A stretch of DNA of 64,000 bases from Sulfuritalea sp. Lineage in GTDB: Bacteria; Pseudomonadota; Gammaproteobacteria; Burkholderiales; Rhodocyclaceae. Each line of letters begins with the position of its first letter. The first letter of the stretch is position 1. The translations under genes and the position numbers were made by a program. Under the pieces are notes generated by a model, which saw only the letters and a program-made list of their open reading frames with translations, ran no database searches and had not been told where the DNA came from. This document shows positions 1 through 8,712 of the stretch, piece after piece. The DNA lies in contig NZ_JAFLDR010000019.1 in NCBI RefSeq assembly GCF_017302275.1, positions 1 through 64,000 on the forward strand, in the 5' to 3' direction.

Positions 1-407
1 GGCGCGGCGGCCGATCCTGCGGGCGCGGACGCCACGGCGGCGGCGGCGGCTGGCGCCGGTGTCGGTGCGCCCGGAGTGGCGACGGTCTTGCCTTCGAGAA
101 TGTTGTAGAAGTCGAAGCGCTGCCGCTCGGCGGGCTTGTCGCCGGGCTTGCCCGGCAGCGCTACCGGCGGCGCCTTGGGATTGGCTCCGTTGGCGGCCTT
201 GTCCGCCTTGGGCGCGCCTTCGTACTTGTTCTGGAAGGGCAGCGGCGACTTGTTGAGGTACCAGACCACGCCGAAGGCGATGCTGACCCCGATCACCAGG
301 CCGACGAACACGCCGAGCAGGGTGCCGCCGCCGCTCTTGTTCCGCGGCGCCCCGGGTTTCACCGCAGGGCGCACGCCCTGGTCACCCGTCTTGTCGAACT
401 TGCCCAT
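1..407 (-). CDS. SPOR/FtsN-like membrane protein, N-terminal part (cut by window edge)
   Basis: The reading frame starts at an ATG at 407 and runs off the left edge, so only about 135 residues are visible. It begins MGKFDKTGDQGVRP, followed by a glycine-rich stretch, one membrane segment (about residues 28-50, LLGVFVGLVIGVSIAFGVVW) and then a proline/alanine/lysine-rich periplasmic linker. This is the plan of bitopic FtsN-like proteins that end in a peptidoglycan-binding SPOR domain; that domain would lie beyond the window and is not seen. The start lies 2 bases past the argS stop, and argS followed by a SPOR protein is a common betaproteobacterial order, which supports the call. Confidence 0.7.
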   Translation of the reverse strand, partial: MGKFDKTGDQGVRPAVKPGAPRNKSGGGTLLGVFVGLVIGVSIAFGVVWYLNKSPLPFQNKYEGAPKADKAANGANPKAPPVALPGKPGDKPAERQRFDFYNILEGKTVATPGAPTPAPAAAAAVASAPAGSAAA

Positions 408-409
408 GG

Positions 410-2176
410 TCACATGCTCACCGGTTGCGATACGCCCAGCAGGGAAAGGCCGTTCTGCAGCACCTGGCGCGTCGCCAGGGCCAGCGCCAGGCGCGCGCGG
501 CGGACTGCCGGATCGTCGACCAGCACCCGCTCGGCGTTGTACCAGCTGTGGAAGTCGCCGGCCAGGTCCTTGAGATAGAAGGCCAGCGCATGCGGCGCAT
601 GGTCGCGCGCCGCCTGCAGGATCAGGTCGGGGAATTCGGCCAGGCGCGCGCAGAGGGCGAACTCGCGTTCGTTCTGCAGCGGCGACAAGTCGGCGCCCGC
701 CAGTTCGGCGGCATCGCCGTCCCACTGTGCCAGCACCGAGCAGATGCGGGCGTGGGCGTACTGCACGTAATAGACCGGGTTGTCGTTGCTCTGCGACTTG
801 GCCAGGTCGAGGTCGAAGTCCAGCGCCTGGTCGCACTTGCGCAGCATGTAGAAGAAGCGGCAGGCGTCGTTGCCGACTTCCGCGCGCAACTGGCGCAACG
901 TGACGTAGTCGCCGGAGCGGGTGGACATCGAGACTTTCTGCCCATCGCGAAACAGGCTGACGAACTGCACCAGCGTAACTTCGAGGCGGCTCGCATCGGC
1001 GCCGGCGGCCGACAGCGCGCCCCTGACGCGCGGGATGTAGCCGTGGTGGTCGGCGCCCCAGACGTCGATCACCTTGTCGAAGCCGCGCTCGAACTTGTTG
1101 AGGTGGTAGGCGACGTCGGACGCGAAATAGGTGTAGATGCCGTTCTCGCGCTGCACGACGCGGTCCTTCTCGTCGCCGAAGGCGGTGGACTGGAACCACT
1201 TGGCGCCGTCCTGGACGTAAATGTGGCCGGATTTTTCCAGTTTCTCCACCGCACGCGCCACCATGCCTGTGTCGTAGAGGCTGCGCTCGGAGAACCAGAC
1301 GTCGAAATGCACGCCGAATTCTTCGAGGTCAGCGCGGCAGTCGGCCAGTTGCTCGGACAGCACGTGGCTGTGCACGTAGGCCCAGTCCTCACCCAGCAGG
1401 TCCTTGCCGGCGAGGATCAGGCCGTCGAGGCGTGCCTCGATGTCGTCGGTATCGGGTAAGCAGGCCAGCACGGCCTCGGCCGGATGCACGTAGCGGTCGC
1501 CGTGGGCCTGCCTGATCTGTTCGGCCATCTCGCGCACGTAGCCGCCCTGGTAGGCATTGGGCGGAAAGGGCAGCGGCTCGTCGAAAAGTTCCAGGTAGCG
1601 CAGCCATGCCGACAGCGCCAGGATGTCCATCTGGCGGCCGGCGTCATTGACGTAATACTCGCGCGTCACCTCGTAACCGGCGAAGGCCAGCAGCGAGGCC
1701 AGGCTGGCGCCGAAGGCAGCGCCGCGGCCGTGGCCGACGTGCAGCGGGCCCGTGGGGTTGGCGGAAACGAACTCGACCTGCAGGCGGCGCGCGGCGCGGC
1801 CGTTGCGCACCGGGCCGCGGCCGAAATCATGTCCGTTGGCCAGCACGGCGTCGACCACGGCGCAGCGGGCGGCGGCGGTCAGCGTGAAATTGATGAAGCC
1901 GGCACCGGCGATCTCGACCTTCGCCAGGGCCGACGAGGCGGGCAGCTCGCGCACCAGGCGCTCGGCGATCTGGCGCGGATTGGTCTTCAATTCGCGCGCC
2001 AGCTGCATCGCGACGTTGCTGGCAAAATCGCCGTGGCTGGCCTGCTTGGGACGTTCCAGGAGTATTTCGGCAAGTCCCTGGCCGGGAGCCACGCTGGCCA
2101 GTGCCGCACGCAGCAGGCCGGCGAGATGCTGGCGGGCGTCGAAGCCGCTACTGATTTTTTCGCTGGATGCAGCCAT
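410..2176 (-). CDS. argS: arginyl-tRNA synthetase
   Basis: 588-residue class I aminoacyl-tRNA synthetase that charges tRNA-Arg in the cytoplasm. Visible are the N-terminal Add1 domain (about 20-110), the HIGH-type motif in PTGPLHVGHGRG (about 140), a KMSKS-equivalent KVSMSTRSGDYV (about 400) and the C-terminal DALR anticodon-binding domain ending in a leucine-rich helix (LSLLGVSQPVSM). Length is normal for bacterial ArgRS. The ATG at 2174-2176 is the first in-frame start and gives the expected N-terminus. It is immediately followed by the SPOR gene, likely one transcript. Confidence 0.97.
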   Translation of the reverse strand: MAASSEKISSGFDARQHLAGLLRAALASVAPGQGLAEILLERPKQASHGDFASNVAMQLARELKTNPRQIAERLVRELPASSALAKVEIAGAGFINFTLTAAARCAVVDAVLANGHDFGRGPVRNGRAARRLQVEFVSANPTGPLHVGHGRGAAFGASLASLLAFAGYEVTREYYVNDAGRQMDILALSAWLRYLELFDEPLPFPPNAYQGGYVREMAEQIRQAHGDRYVHPAEAVLACLPDTDDIEARLDGLILAGKDLLGEDWAYVHSHVLSEQLADCRADLEEFGVHFDVWFSERSLYDTGMVARAVEKLEKSGHIYVQDGAKWFQSTAFGDEKDRVVQRENGIYTYFASDVAYHLNKFERGFDKVIDVWGADHHGYIPRVRGALSAAGADASRLEVTLVQFVSLFRDGQKVSMSTRSGDYVTLRQLRAEVGNDACRFFYMLRKCDQALDFDLDLAKSQSNDNPVYYVQYAHARICSVLAQWDGDAAELAGADLSPLQNEREFALCARLAEFPDLILQAARDHAPHALAFYLKDLAGDFHSWYNAERVLVDDPAVRRARLALALATRQVLQNGLSLLGVSQPVSM

Positions 2177-2221
2177 ATCGGTGGTTGGGGGCTTTCGAAA
2201 GGCTGTGGATTATACTTCCCG

Positions 2222-2281
2222 TTTTAGCTACGGCCGCTTCGCTTAACGTCGATGAGGCCAACGTTAGCCTGCACTGAAATT
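2222..2281 (+). repeat. Dispersed intergenic repeat, family B, copy 1
   Basis: First of two tandem copies in the argS/ubiB divergent gap. It shares TTTTAGCTACGGCCGCTTCG, then CTTAACGTCGATGAGGCC, then an ACGTTAGCC box and a CACTGAAATTTTC end. TAACGT and ACGTTA can pair as a short hairpin. Another copy lies before nnrS at 20036. Confidence 0.75.
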
Positions 2282-2285
2282 TTCA

Positions 2286-2345
2286 ATTTTAGCTACGGCC
2301 GCTTCGCTTAACCTCGATAATGCCGGCGTCGGCCCCCCACTGAAT
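2286..2345 (+). repeat. Dispersed intergenic repeat, family B, copy 2
   Basis: Second tandem copy, 5 bases after the first, nearly identical over its first 30 bases (AGCTACGGCCGCTTCGCTTA) and then reading CTCGATAATGCCGGCGT. It ends about 20 bases before the ubiB start, so the two copies fill most of the region that must hold the ubiB promoter. Confidence 0.75.
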
Positions 2346-2366
2346 CCAGGTTCCTCGCCCGCCCCC

Positions 2367-3908
2367 GTGCGCCTCTTCCGCCTGATCCGAATCGCCCGCG
2401 TCGCGTACCTCTACGGACTCGACAGCCTGGTCCTCGAACACGAGGTCGAACCGGGCATGCGCACGCGCCTGCTGCTTGCTGCGCAGCGCCTGATGTTCTG
2501 GCGCGACCTGTCCGCACCGCGCGCCGTGCGCCTGCGCCAGGCACTGGAAGACCTGGGGCCGATCTTCGTCAAGTTCGGCCAGTTGCTGTCGACCCGACGC
2601 GACTTGCTGCCGTTGGACATCGCCGACGAACTGGCGAAGTTGCAGGACCGCGTGCCGCCCTTCCCGTCGGAACTGGCCATCGCCGAACTCGAGAAGGCCT
2701 ACGGCAAGCCGGTAGACCAGATCTTTGCGCGGTTCGAACGGCAACCGGTCGCCTCCGCTTCGGTGGCGCAGGTGCATTTCGCGGTGCTGCCGGATGGCCG
2801 CGAGGTCGCGGTCAAGATTCTGCGTCCCGGCATCCAGCCGGTGATCGAGCATGACATCGCGCTGCTGCAGGTCGCAGCGAACCTGCTGGAAACGGTCTGG
2901 GCCGATGGGCGGCGCCTCAAGCCGCGGGAGGTGGTGGCGGAGTTCGACAAGTACCTGCATTACGAACTCGACCTGATGCGCGAAGCGGCCAACTGCTCGC
3001 AGTTGCGGCGCAATTTCGAAGGCTCCGACCTGTTGGTCCTGCCCGAGGTGCATTGGGACTGGTGCAGCACCAGCGTCATGGTCATGGAGCGCATGCACGG
3101 TACGACCATTTCGCAGATCGACGCCCTGCGCGACAAGGGCGTGGACATACCGCGCCTGGCGCGCGCCGGCGTCGAAATATTCTTCACCCAGGTGTTCCGC
3201 GACGGCTTCTTCCACGCCGACATGCATCCGGGCAACATCTTCGTCGCCACGGAGGGGCCGCGCAAGGGCAGCTACATCGCGCTCGATTTCGGCATCGTCG
3301 GCACGCTGTCGGACGTCGACAAGAACTACCTGGCGCAGAATTTCCTGGCCTTCTTCAAGCGCGACTACAAGCGCGTGGCCGAGGCGCACATCGAATCCGG
3401 GTGGGCGCCCAAGGAAACCCGCGTCGACGAGTTCGAGGCGGCGATCCGCTCGGTCTGCGAACCCTTCTTCGACCGCCCGCTGAAGGAAATTTCGCTCGGC
3501 CGCGTGTTGCTGCGGCTGTTCCAGACCTCGCGCCAGTTCAACGTCGAAGTGCAACCCCAACTCGTGCTGCTGCAGAAGACCCTGCTCAACGTCGAGGGCC
3601 TCGGCCGCGAACTCGACCCCGACCTCGACCTGTGGCAAACCGCCCTGCCCTTCCTCGAGCGCTGGATGAGCGAACAGCTGGGCTGGCTGGCGCTGGAGAA
3701 CAACATCAGGCGCGAGGCAACCAACTGGGCCCGGCTGCTGCCGACACTGCCGCGCCTGGTGCACCAGGCGCTGACCGCTACGGCGACGCCCGCGCCCAAC
3801 CTGGAATTGGAAAACCTCGCCGCCGAAGTACGCAGCCTGCGGCGACTGCTCTGGCTCGCATTCGCGGTCGCCGCGGGTGCACTGGCGTTCGCTTTCCTGC
3901 GCGCCTGA
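2367..3908 (+). CDS. ubiB: UbiB/ABC1-family atypical kinase for ubiquinone biosynthesis
   Basis: 513-residue member of the UbiB/ADCK family, a membrane-associated atypical kinase/ATPase needed for ubiquinone synthesis. The family KxGQ motif is seen in [16 protein letters not shown] (about 70), the alanine-rich loop in [12 protein letters not shown] (about 130), the ATP-binding lysine in [11 protein letters not shown], and the DFG-type metal site in [12 protein letters not shown] (about 310). A C-terminal hydrophobic anchor ([17 protein letters not shown]) ends the protein, as in UbiB. The start is GTG at 2367; no better ATG lies upstream. Divergent from argS. Confidence 0.93.
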   Translation: MRLFRLIRIARVAYLYGLDSLVLEHEVEPGMRTRLLLAAQRLMFWRDLSAPRAVRLRQALEDLGPIFVKFGQLLSTRRDLLPLDIADELAKLQDRVPPFPSELAIAELEKAYGKPVDQIFARFERQPVASASVAQVHFAVLPDGREVAVKILRPGIQPVIEHDIALLQVAANLLETVWADGRRLKPREVVAEFDKYLHYELDLMREAANCSQLRRNFEGSDLLVLPEVHWDWCSTSVMVMERMHGTTISQIDALRDKGVDIPRLARAGVEIFFTQVFRDGFFHADMHPGNIFVATEGPRKGSYIALDFGIVGTLSDVDKNYLAQNFLAFFKRDYKRVAEAHIESGWAPKETRVDEFEAAIRSVCEPFFDRPLKEISLGRVLLRLFQTSRQFNVEVQPQLVLLQKTLLNVEGLGRELDPDLDLWQTALPFLERWMSEQLGWLALENNIRREATNWARLLPTLPRLVHQALTATATPAPNLELENLAAEVRSLRRLLWLAFAVAAGALAFAFLRA

Positions 3909-3975
3909 GGAGAGGGATTTACGCGGGATCGGCGCCACATTTATACTTTTGGCTCACTGACTACTGCTCACTGAC

Positions 3976-5472
3976 ATGCTGCTCTGGTTCGTCGTCCTCT
4001 ATCTGATGGTCTCGGTCGGCATCGGACTGTTCGCCGCCACCCGGGTCCATAACGCCAGGGACTTCGCCGTCGCCGGCCGCAGCCTGCCGCTTCCGGTGGT
4101 GACCGCCACGGTGTTCGCCACCTGGTTCGGCGCAGAGGCCGTGTTCGGCGTCTCCGCCACCTTCGTCAAGGACGGCCTCGGCGGCGTGGTGGCCGACCCC
4201 TTCGGCTCCTCGATGTGTCTGATCATCGCCGGCCTGATCTTCTCGCGCTACCTCTACAAGCTCAACATCATCACCCTCGGCGACTTCTACCGAATGCGCT
4301 ACAACCGCGCGGTCGAAGTCATCACCACCATCTGCATCGTGCTCTCCTACCTGGGCTGGGTGGCGGCGCAGATCAAGGCCCTGGGGCTGATCTTCTACGT
4401 CGTCACCGACGGCGCCGTGTCGCAGGAGGCCGGCATGATCCTCGGTGCCGGCATCGTGCTGACCTACACCGTGTTCGGCGGCATGTTCTCGGTGGCCATC
4501 CTCGATTTCGTGCAGATGGCGGTGTCGATGGGCGGCCTGCTGTTCATCGCCTGGACAGTCAGCGGAAAAGTCGGCGGTGGCGCCACGGCGGTGATCGACC
4601 ACGCCGCGGCGGCCGGCAAGCTGGAATTCTTCCCGGCGCCCGACCCCTGGCTGTGGCTGACCTTCCTCGGCACCTGGATGACCATGATGCTGGGCTCGAT
4701 CCCGCAGCAGGACGTGTTCCAGCGCATCACCTCGGCGAAGACGGCGAACATCGCGCTGTGGGGTTCGGTGCTCGGCGCCTCGATCTATTTCTGCTTCACC
4801 TTCGTGCCGATGTTCATCGCCTATTCGGCGACGCTGATCGACCCCGCGCTGTTCAACGAGCTGCTGGCCAAGGACACGCAGCTGGTGCTGCCGACCCTGG
4901 TGCTGCAGCACACGCCGCTGTTCGCCCAGGTGCTGTTCTTCGGCGCGGTACTGTCGGCCATCATGAGCTGCTCCTCCGCGACGCTGCTGGCGCCCTCGGT
5001 CACTTTCGCCGAGAACGTGGTGCGCGGTTTCTACCCGAACATGGGCGACCACCAGTTCCTGCGGGTGATGCGCCTGTGCCTGGTGGTATTCACCTGCATC
5101 GTGCTCGGTTTCGCGCTGAAGTCCGAAGCCTCGATCTTCAAGATGGTGGAGAACGCCTACAAGGTGACGCTCGCCGGCGCCTTCGTGCCGCTCGCCGCCG
5201 GCATCTTCTGGCGCCGCGCGACGACGCAGGGCGCGCTGGCGGCGACCTTCGGCGGCCTGCTCTCCTGGGTGCTGGTCGAAGTGCTGATCGGCGAAGCGAG
5301 CCTTGTGCCGCCCCAACTGATCGGACTGGGCGTGTCCATCCTCGGCATGGTCGTCGGCTCGCTGCTGCCGCAGTGGGTAGGCCACCGCCTGCCTGACCAC
5401 GACCCGCACGCGATATTGCACCACCACGCCGCGTCGCAGACCCATCACGCCGACCCGGAACACCGACACTGA
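3976..5472 (+). CDS. Sodium:solute symporter (SSS family) with His-rich tail
   Basis: 498-residue polytopic inner-membrane transporter of the SSS family, with about 13 hydrophobic segments. The N-terminus (MLLWFVVLYLMVSVGIGLFA), the RSLPLPVVTATVFATWFGAE segment and the conserved SCSSATLLAPSVTFAENV region are typical. Substrate cannot be read from sequence. The last 30 residues are unusual for the family: after the final helix comes a cytoplasmic tail rich in histidine (HAILHHHAASQTHHADPEHRH). The gene stands between ubiB and a decayed J-like segment that overlaps its stop codon. Confidence 0.9.
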   Translation: MLLWFVVLYLMVSVGIGLFAATRVHNARDFAVAGRSLPLPVVTATVFATWFGAEAVFGVSATFVKDGLGGVVADPFGSSMCLIIAGLIFSRYLYKLNIITLGDFYRMRYNRAVEVITTICIVLSYLGWVAAQIKALGLIFYVVTDGAVSQEAGMILGAGIVLTYTVFGGMFSVAILDFVQMAVSMGGLLFIAWTVSGKVGGGATAVIDHAAAAGKLEFFPAPDPWLWLTFLGTWMTMMLGSIPQQDVFQRITSAKTANIALWGSVLGASIYFCFTFVPMFIAYSATLIDPALFNELLAKDTQLVLPTLVLQHTPLFAQVLFFGAVLSAIMSCSSATLLAPSVTFAENVVRGFYPNMGDHQFLRVMRLCLVVFTCIVLGFALKSEASIFKMVENAYKVTLAGAFVPLAAGIFWRRATTQGALAATFGGLLSWVLVEVLIGEASLVPPQLIGLGVSILGMVVGSLLPQWVGHRLPDHDPHAILHHHAASQTHHADPEHRH

Positions 5473-6204
5473 ACCGGACAGCCGACAAGCAGACCCTCTA
5501 CGAGCTTCTCGGCCTCGGCGACAAAGCCTCCCCGGCGGACATGCAGCAGACCCATGGCGTCCTTCGACTGACGCTGGACGCACAGTCCGAGAACGAGCAA
5601 GAGTACGAGCGCATTGCGATCCTGACGGACGCCCGCGATCTGCTGCTCGACCGGCCGAACCCATGGCCGTCGCAGCGACCGTGGCGCCAGCGCCGACTTT
5701 CCCCGTTCCGCCCGCAGCGGAAAGCCGGGATGCCGAAACCCCTGCCGCAAACATCGCCACCCAGAATGTCGCCATCGAACGCGCCAAGCGGCTCCCCAAT
5801 GTGCACCCCATCCCCCCGATATGCACGAGGGGCCCCCGCGTGAGATCATTTCCACCACCGGAGCGTCGTCGAGAATCACCCTTGCCCCTGGACTCGATGC
5901 CAAACCGATCTGCCTTGGAAACGCCGGACGCATGGCGCGTGGAAGCCGGACATACAAGCCCGGATTTGCCAAAGGCCGCTTGATCCTTGCGCGGGGCACC
6001 ATGCTCGGTGCAGCCAATCCCCGCGGCCAGCACCGACGCATCTCGAACAACCACTGTAACCACGGCGCCTCGGGTGGAGCGCGCGACCGAAGCCTCGGCG
6101 CGTCACTCACCGTGGAATCCGCGTGCCGGGCGCTCGACCGGACCTTGATCGTGATCGACGCCTTCCCGACCGACTGCCTGACCAACCTCCAGCGCAACCG
6201 GTAG
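5469..6204 (+). pseudogene. Decayed open frame, J-domain-like at its start
   Basis: About 790 bases (5473-6263) hold no intact gene. One frame from about 5469, overlapping the symporter stop, reads TLYELLGLGDKASPADM and then ARDLLLDRPNP, resembling the first helices of a DnaJ-type J-domain but with QQTHG where the HPD motif would be and no ATG, GTG or TTG start near. Beyond about 5660 coding character passes to a second frame (MAVAATVAPAPTF, made by a copy of the 21-bp repeat) and then to a third, which ends at 6204. The pattern suits a gene broken by indels, one of them at the repeat; a non-genic spacer is also possible. Confidence 0.4.
5678..5698 (-). repeat. 21-bp dispersed repeat (family A), copy 1
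   Basis: Read on the minus strand it matches AGTCGGCGCTGGCG-CC-ACGGT. It lies where the reading frame of the decayed J-like gene changes. Confidence 0.8.
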
Positions 6205-6263
6205 CGTCGCATCGCCGCTGGCGAGGCTTGTCGCTCCTGCATGAAGGGGGCAGAATCCTGTTC

Positions 6264-7331
6264 GTGGCAATCGGCTCGCGCACCCACCTGACGCTCTACC
6301 TGACCGGCGGCTACCTGCTGCTGATCGTCTATGCCAGCCTGTATCCCCTTGCCGGCTGGCGCGACAGCGGCGGCAATCCGCTGGACTTCCTGTACGCCGC
6401 CTGGCCGCGGTATTACACCGACTTCGACCTGGCGACCAATGTCGCGGTATACCTGCCCTTCGGCCTCCTCTGTGCCGCCGCGCTGCGCCGCCGGTTGCCC
6501 GCCGTTCCGGCGGGGCTGTTGGCGACCCTGCTCGGCAGCGCCGTGAGCCTGTCGATGGAATTGCTGCAGAACTACCTGCCCGACCGCGTCCCCTCCAACC
6601 TGGACCTGGCCTGCAACGCCGCGGGCGCATTGCTCGGTGCCTGGCTGGGCGCCAGCAAGGCAAGCTACCTGCTGGACGAGGGACGCCTCGCCGACTGGCG
6701 GCGAAAAAACCTGATGCGCGGCTATGGCGTCGACCTGGGCGTGATGCTGGTGGCGGCCTGGTTGCTGACCCAGCTCTCGCCGGAATCGCTGCTGTTCGGC
6801 AGCGGCAACCTGCGCCTGATGCTCGACCTGCCCCCGGTACAGCCCTTTCTCGCGGAACGTTTCATCAGCGTCGAAACCACCATCGCCGCCTCCGGCCTGC
6901 TAGCGGCCGGACTGATCGTCACCCTGCTGTTGCGGCGCCATGCGCGACCGCTGACGATCGGCCTGCTGCTATTCGCCGTATTGGTCAAGGCGGCCACCCA
7001 CGGCGTTCTCATGGGCCAGGCGGCGGCACTGGCCTGGATCACGCCCGGCAACAGCACCGGCATGGCGATCGGGCTGCTGCTGTGGTGGAGCGCCACCTTC
7101 CTCGGCATCGAATTGCAGCGCGCGGTGGCCGCGCTGGCGCTGCTGTTTGCCACCGTCATGGTAAATGTCGCGCCGGACAATCCCTACCTGCAGAATACGC
7201 TGAATATCTGGAACCCCGGCCAGTTCCTCAACTTCAACGGCCTGACGCGCCTGATTTCCTCGCTCTGGCCCTTCCTGGCGCTGCCATGGCTGATGTCCTA
7301 CCGACCGAGAACAAATGACTCCGATTACTGA
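6264..7331 (+). CDS. VanZ-like family membrane protein
   Basis: 355-residue polytopic membrane protein. The first 130 residues form a VanZ-like domain: helix, short loop with DLATNVAVYLPFG, then SMELLQNYLPDRVPSNLDLA and CNAAGALLGAWLG, the signature of this family. Six or so further helices of unknown role follow. VanZ-like proteins are of unclear function outside glycopeptide resistance clusters; no resistance genes lie here. The GTG at 6264 (VAIGSRTHLTLYLTGGYLLL) was preferred because the frame upstream codes for an arginine/proline-rich stretch unlike a signal. Its 3' end overlaps the next gene by 17 bases. Confidence 0.75.
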   Translation: MAIGSRTHLTLYLTGGYLLLIVYASLYPLAGWRDSGGNPLDFLYAAWPRYYTDFDLATNVAVYLPFGLLCAAALRRRLPAVPAGLLATLLGSAVSLSMELLQNYLPDRVPSNLDLACNAAGALLGAWLGASKASYLLDEGRLADWRRKNLMRGYGVDLGVMLVAAWLLTQLSPESLLFGSGNLRLMLDLPPVQPFLAERFISVETTIAASGLLAAGLIVTLLLRRHARPLTIGLLLFAVLVKAATHGVLMGQAAALAWITPGNSTGMAIGLLLWWSATFLGIELQRAVAALALLFATVMVNVAPDNPYLQNTLNIWNPGQFLNFNGLTRLISSLWPFLALPWLMSYRPRTNDSDY

Positions 7332-7641
7332 CCTCACCACCCTGCGCGATGCGCTGCGGGCGTTCTGCGCCGCACGCGACTGGCATCGCTACCACACACC
7401 GAAGAACCTGGTCATGGCGCTCAGCGTCGAGGCGGCGGAACTGGTCGAACATTTCCAGTGGGCGACGCCCGAGGAAAGCCTGGCACTGGCGCCGGAAAAA
7501 CACGCCGAGGTCGCCGACGAGATCGCCGACGTGCTGATCTACCTGACCGAACTGGCCGACGTGCTGGGCATCGACCCGATCGCCGCGGCACGCCACAAGA
7601 TCGTCAAGAATGCGGCCAAGTATCCCGCGCCGGCCCGGTAG
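7315..7641 (+). CDS. MazG-like nucleotide pyrophosphohydrolase
   Basis: 108-residue all-alpha NTP pyrophosphatase of the MazG/dCTPase group, which hydrolyses (d)NTPs to monophosphate and pyrophosphate with Mg2+. The EXXE...EXXD metal motif is seen as VEAAELVEHFQW and EVADEIADVLIYL. The single-domain length fits the iMazG/RS21-C6 type rather than full-length MazG. The frame overlaps the VanZ-like gene end, so the two are probably co-transcribed. The exact substrate is not predictable; a house-cleaning role is inferred. Confidence 0.88.
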   Translation: MTPITDLTTLRDALRAFCAARDWHRYHTPKNLVMALSVEAAELVEHFQWATPEESLALAPEKHAEVADEIADVLIYLTELADVLGIDPIAAARHKIVKNAAKYPAPAR

Positions 7642-7676
7642 AATTCGCCCTCCGTCCCCCGCCCGGAACCCAAGCC

Positions 7677-7988
7677 ATGAGCCACTTCACGCACCACGTT
7701 TTCTTCTGCACCAACCAGCGCGCGGCGGGCGAGGCCTGCTGCAACAACCACGGTGCCGGCGACATGCGCGCCTACGCCAAGGACAAGGTCAAGTCGCTGG
7801 GTAGCAAGCTGCCGGGCAGGGTGCGCATCAACGCGGCGGGCTGCCTCGATCGCTGCGAGAAGGGCCCGGTGATGGTGATCTATCCCGCGGCGGTCTGGTA
7901 CACCTATGTGGACCAGGAGGACATCGACGAGATCATCGACCAGCACCTGGTCAATGGCCGCGTGGTCGAGCGGCTCATGGTGGACTGA
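7677..7988 (+). CDS. Thioredoxin-like [2Fe-2S] ferredoxin
   Basis: 103-residue protein of the thioredoxin-fold (2Fe-2S) ferredoxin family. The four cluster cysteines are visible: HVFFCTNQRAAGEACCNNHG carries the first pair and INAAGCLDRCEKGPVMVIYP the second. The C-terminus (YTYVDQEDIDEIIDQHL) matches the family end. The partner is unknown. The ATG at 7677 lies 35 bases after the MazG-like gene and the stop is 2 bases before the next start, so it sits in a four-gene run. Confidence 0.88.
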   Translation: MSHFTHHVFFCTNQRAAGEACCNNHGAGDMRAYAKDKVKSLGSKLPGRVRINAAGCLDRCEKGPVMVIYPAAVWYTYVDQEDIDEIIDQHLVNGRVVERLMVD

Positions 7989-7990
7989 AG

Positions 7991-8647
7991 GTGTCGCGCC
8001 ACGAACGCGTGCTGCTGGACGGCCCCGACGGCAAGATCGAGGTCTTCGTCGAGGACCATGAAAGCCCAAGCGGCATTGCTCTGATCGCGCATCCGCATCC
8101 GCTGTTCGGCGGCACCGCCGACAACAAGGTGGTGACCACGCTGGCGCGCGCCTTCCGCGAGCGAGGCTGCATCACGCTGCGGCCCAGCTTTCGCGGCGTC
8201 GGCGGCAGCGAGGGCGCGCACGACCACGGCGACGCCGAGACCGACGACGTACTGGCGGTGCACGATTGGGCCCGCGCACGCTTCGCCAGCCGGCTTACCC
8301 CTGCCGGCACGCCGCTGCCCCTCTATCTGGCCGGATTTTCCTTCGGCGCCTACGTCACCACGCGGCTGGCGAAACGCCTTGCCACCGCCGGCGATCCGGC
8401 GCGCTGGCTGGTACTGGTGGGCACGGCGGCCGGTTTCGTCGAAGGCATGCGCCGTTACGAAACCGAGGCGGTGGCGCCCGACACGCTGGTCATCCACGGC
8501 TCGGAAGACGAAACCGTGCGCCTGGCCAATGTCCTGGCCTGGGCCACGCCGCTCGATCTGCCGGTGGTGGTGATACCCGGCGCCGACCATTTCTTCCATC
8601 GCCGCCTGCACCTGATCCGCGACTTGATCCAGCGCGCCTGGCACTGA
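7991..8647 (+). CDS. Alpha/beta hydrolase of the serine hydrolase type
   Basis: 218-residue hydrolase of the family annotated as CocE/NonD-type or KANL3-like. The oxyanion-side motif LIAHPHPLFGGTADNKVV, the strand-turn SFRGVGGSEGAHDHG, the nucleophile elbow GFSFGAYV (serine about 118), the acid in VIHGSEDETV and the base histidine in PGADHFFH are all visible, so the catalytic triad is intact. Substrate unknown. GTG start at 7991, two bases after the ferredoxin stop, indicates translational coupling. Confidence 0.85.
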   Translation: MSRHERVLLDGPDGKIEVFVEDHESPSGIALIAHPHPLFGGTADNKVVTTLARAFRERGCITLRPSFRGVGGSEGAHDHGDAETDDVLAVHDWARARFASRLTPAGTPLPLYLAGFSFGAYVTTRLAKRLATAGDPARWLVLVGTAAGFVEGMRRYETEAVAPDTLVIHGSEDETVRLANVLAWATPLDLPVVVIPGADHFFHRRLHLIRDLIQRAWH

Positions 8648-8712
8648 CGTCGATCACACGGGCGAGGCGGCGCTCTCCAGTGACGAAACCTGCTGTTTCG
8701 CGCAACCCGGTG

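Noticed and set aside
2222-2345. Family B repeats as integron attC sites (CTTAAC...GTTAGCC)
   Set aside because: The right-hand box does not match GTTRRRY, the element is too short for attC, and there is no integrase or gene cassette array.
2289-3938. A 549-codon minus-strand frame opposite ubiB
   Set aside because: Shadow frame of ubiB; no domain and extreme composition.
3961-6063. A 700-codon minus-strand frame across the symporter and the gap after it
   Set aside because: Covers the complement of the symporter and reads as Arg/Gly/His-rich sequence without motifs.
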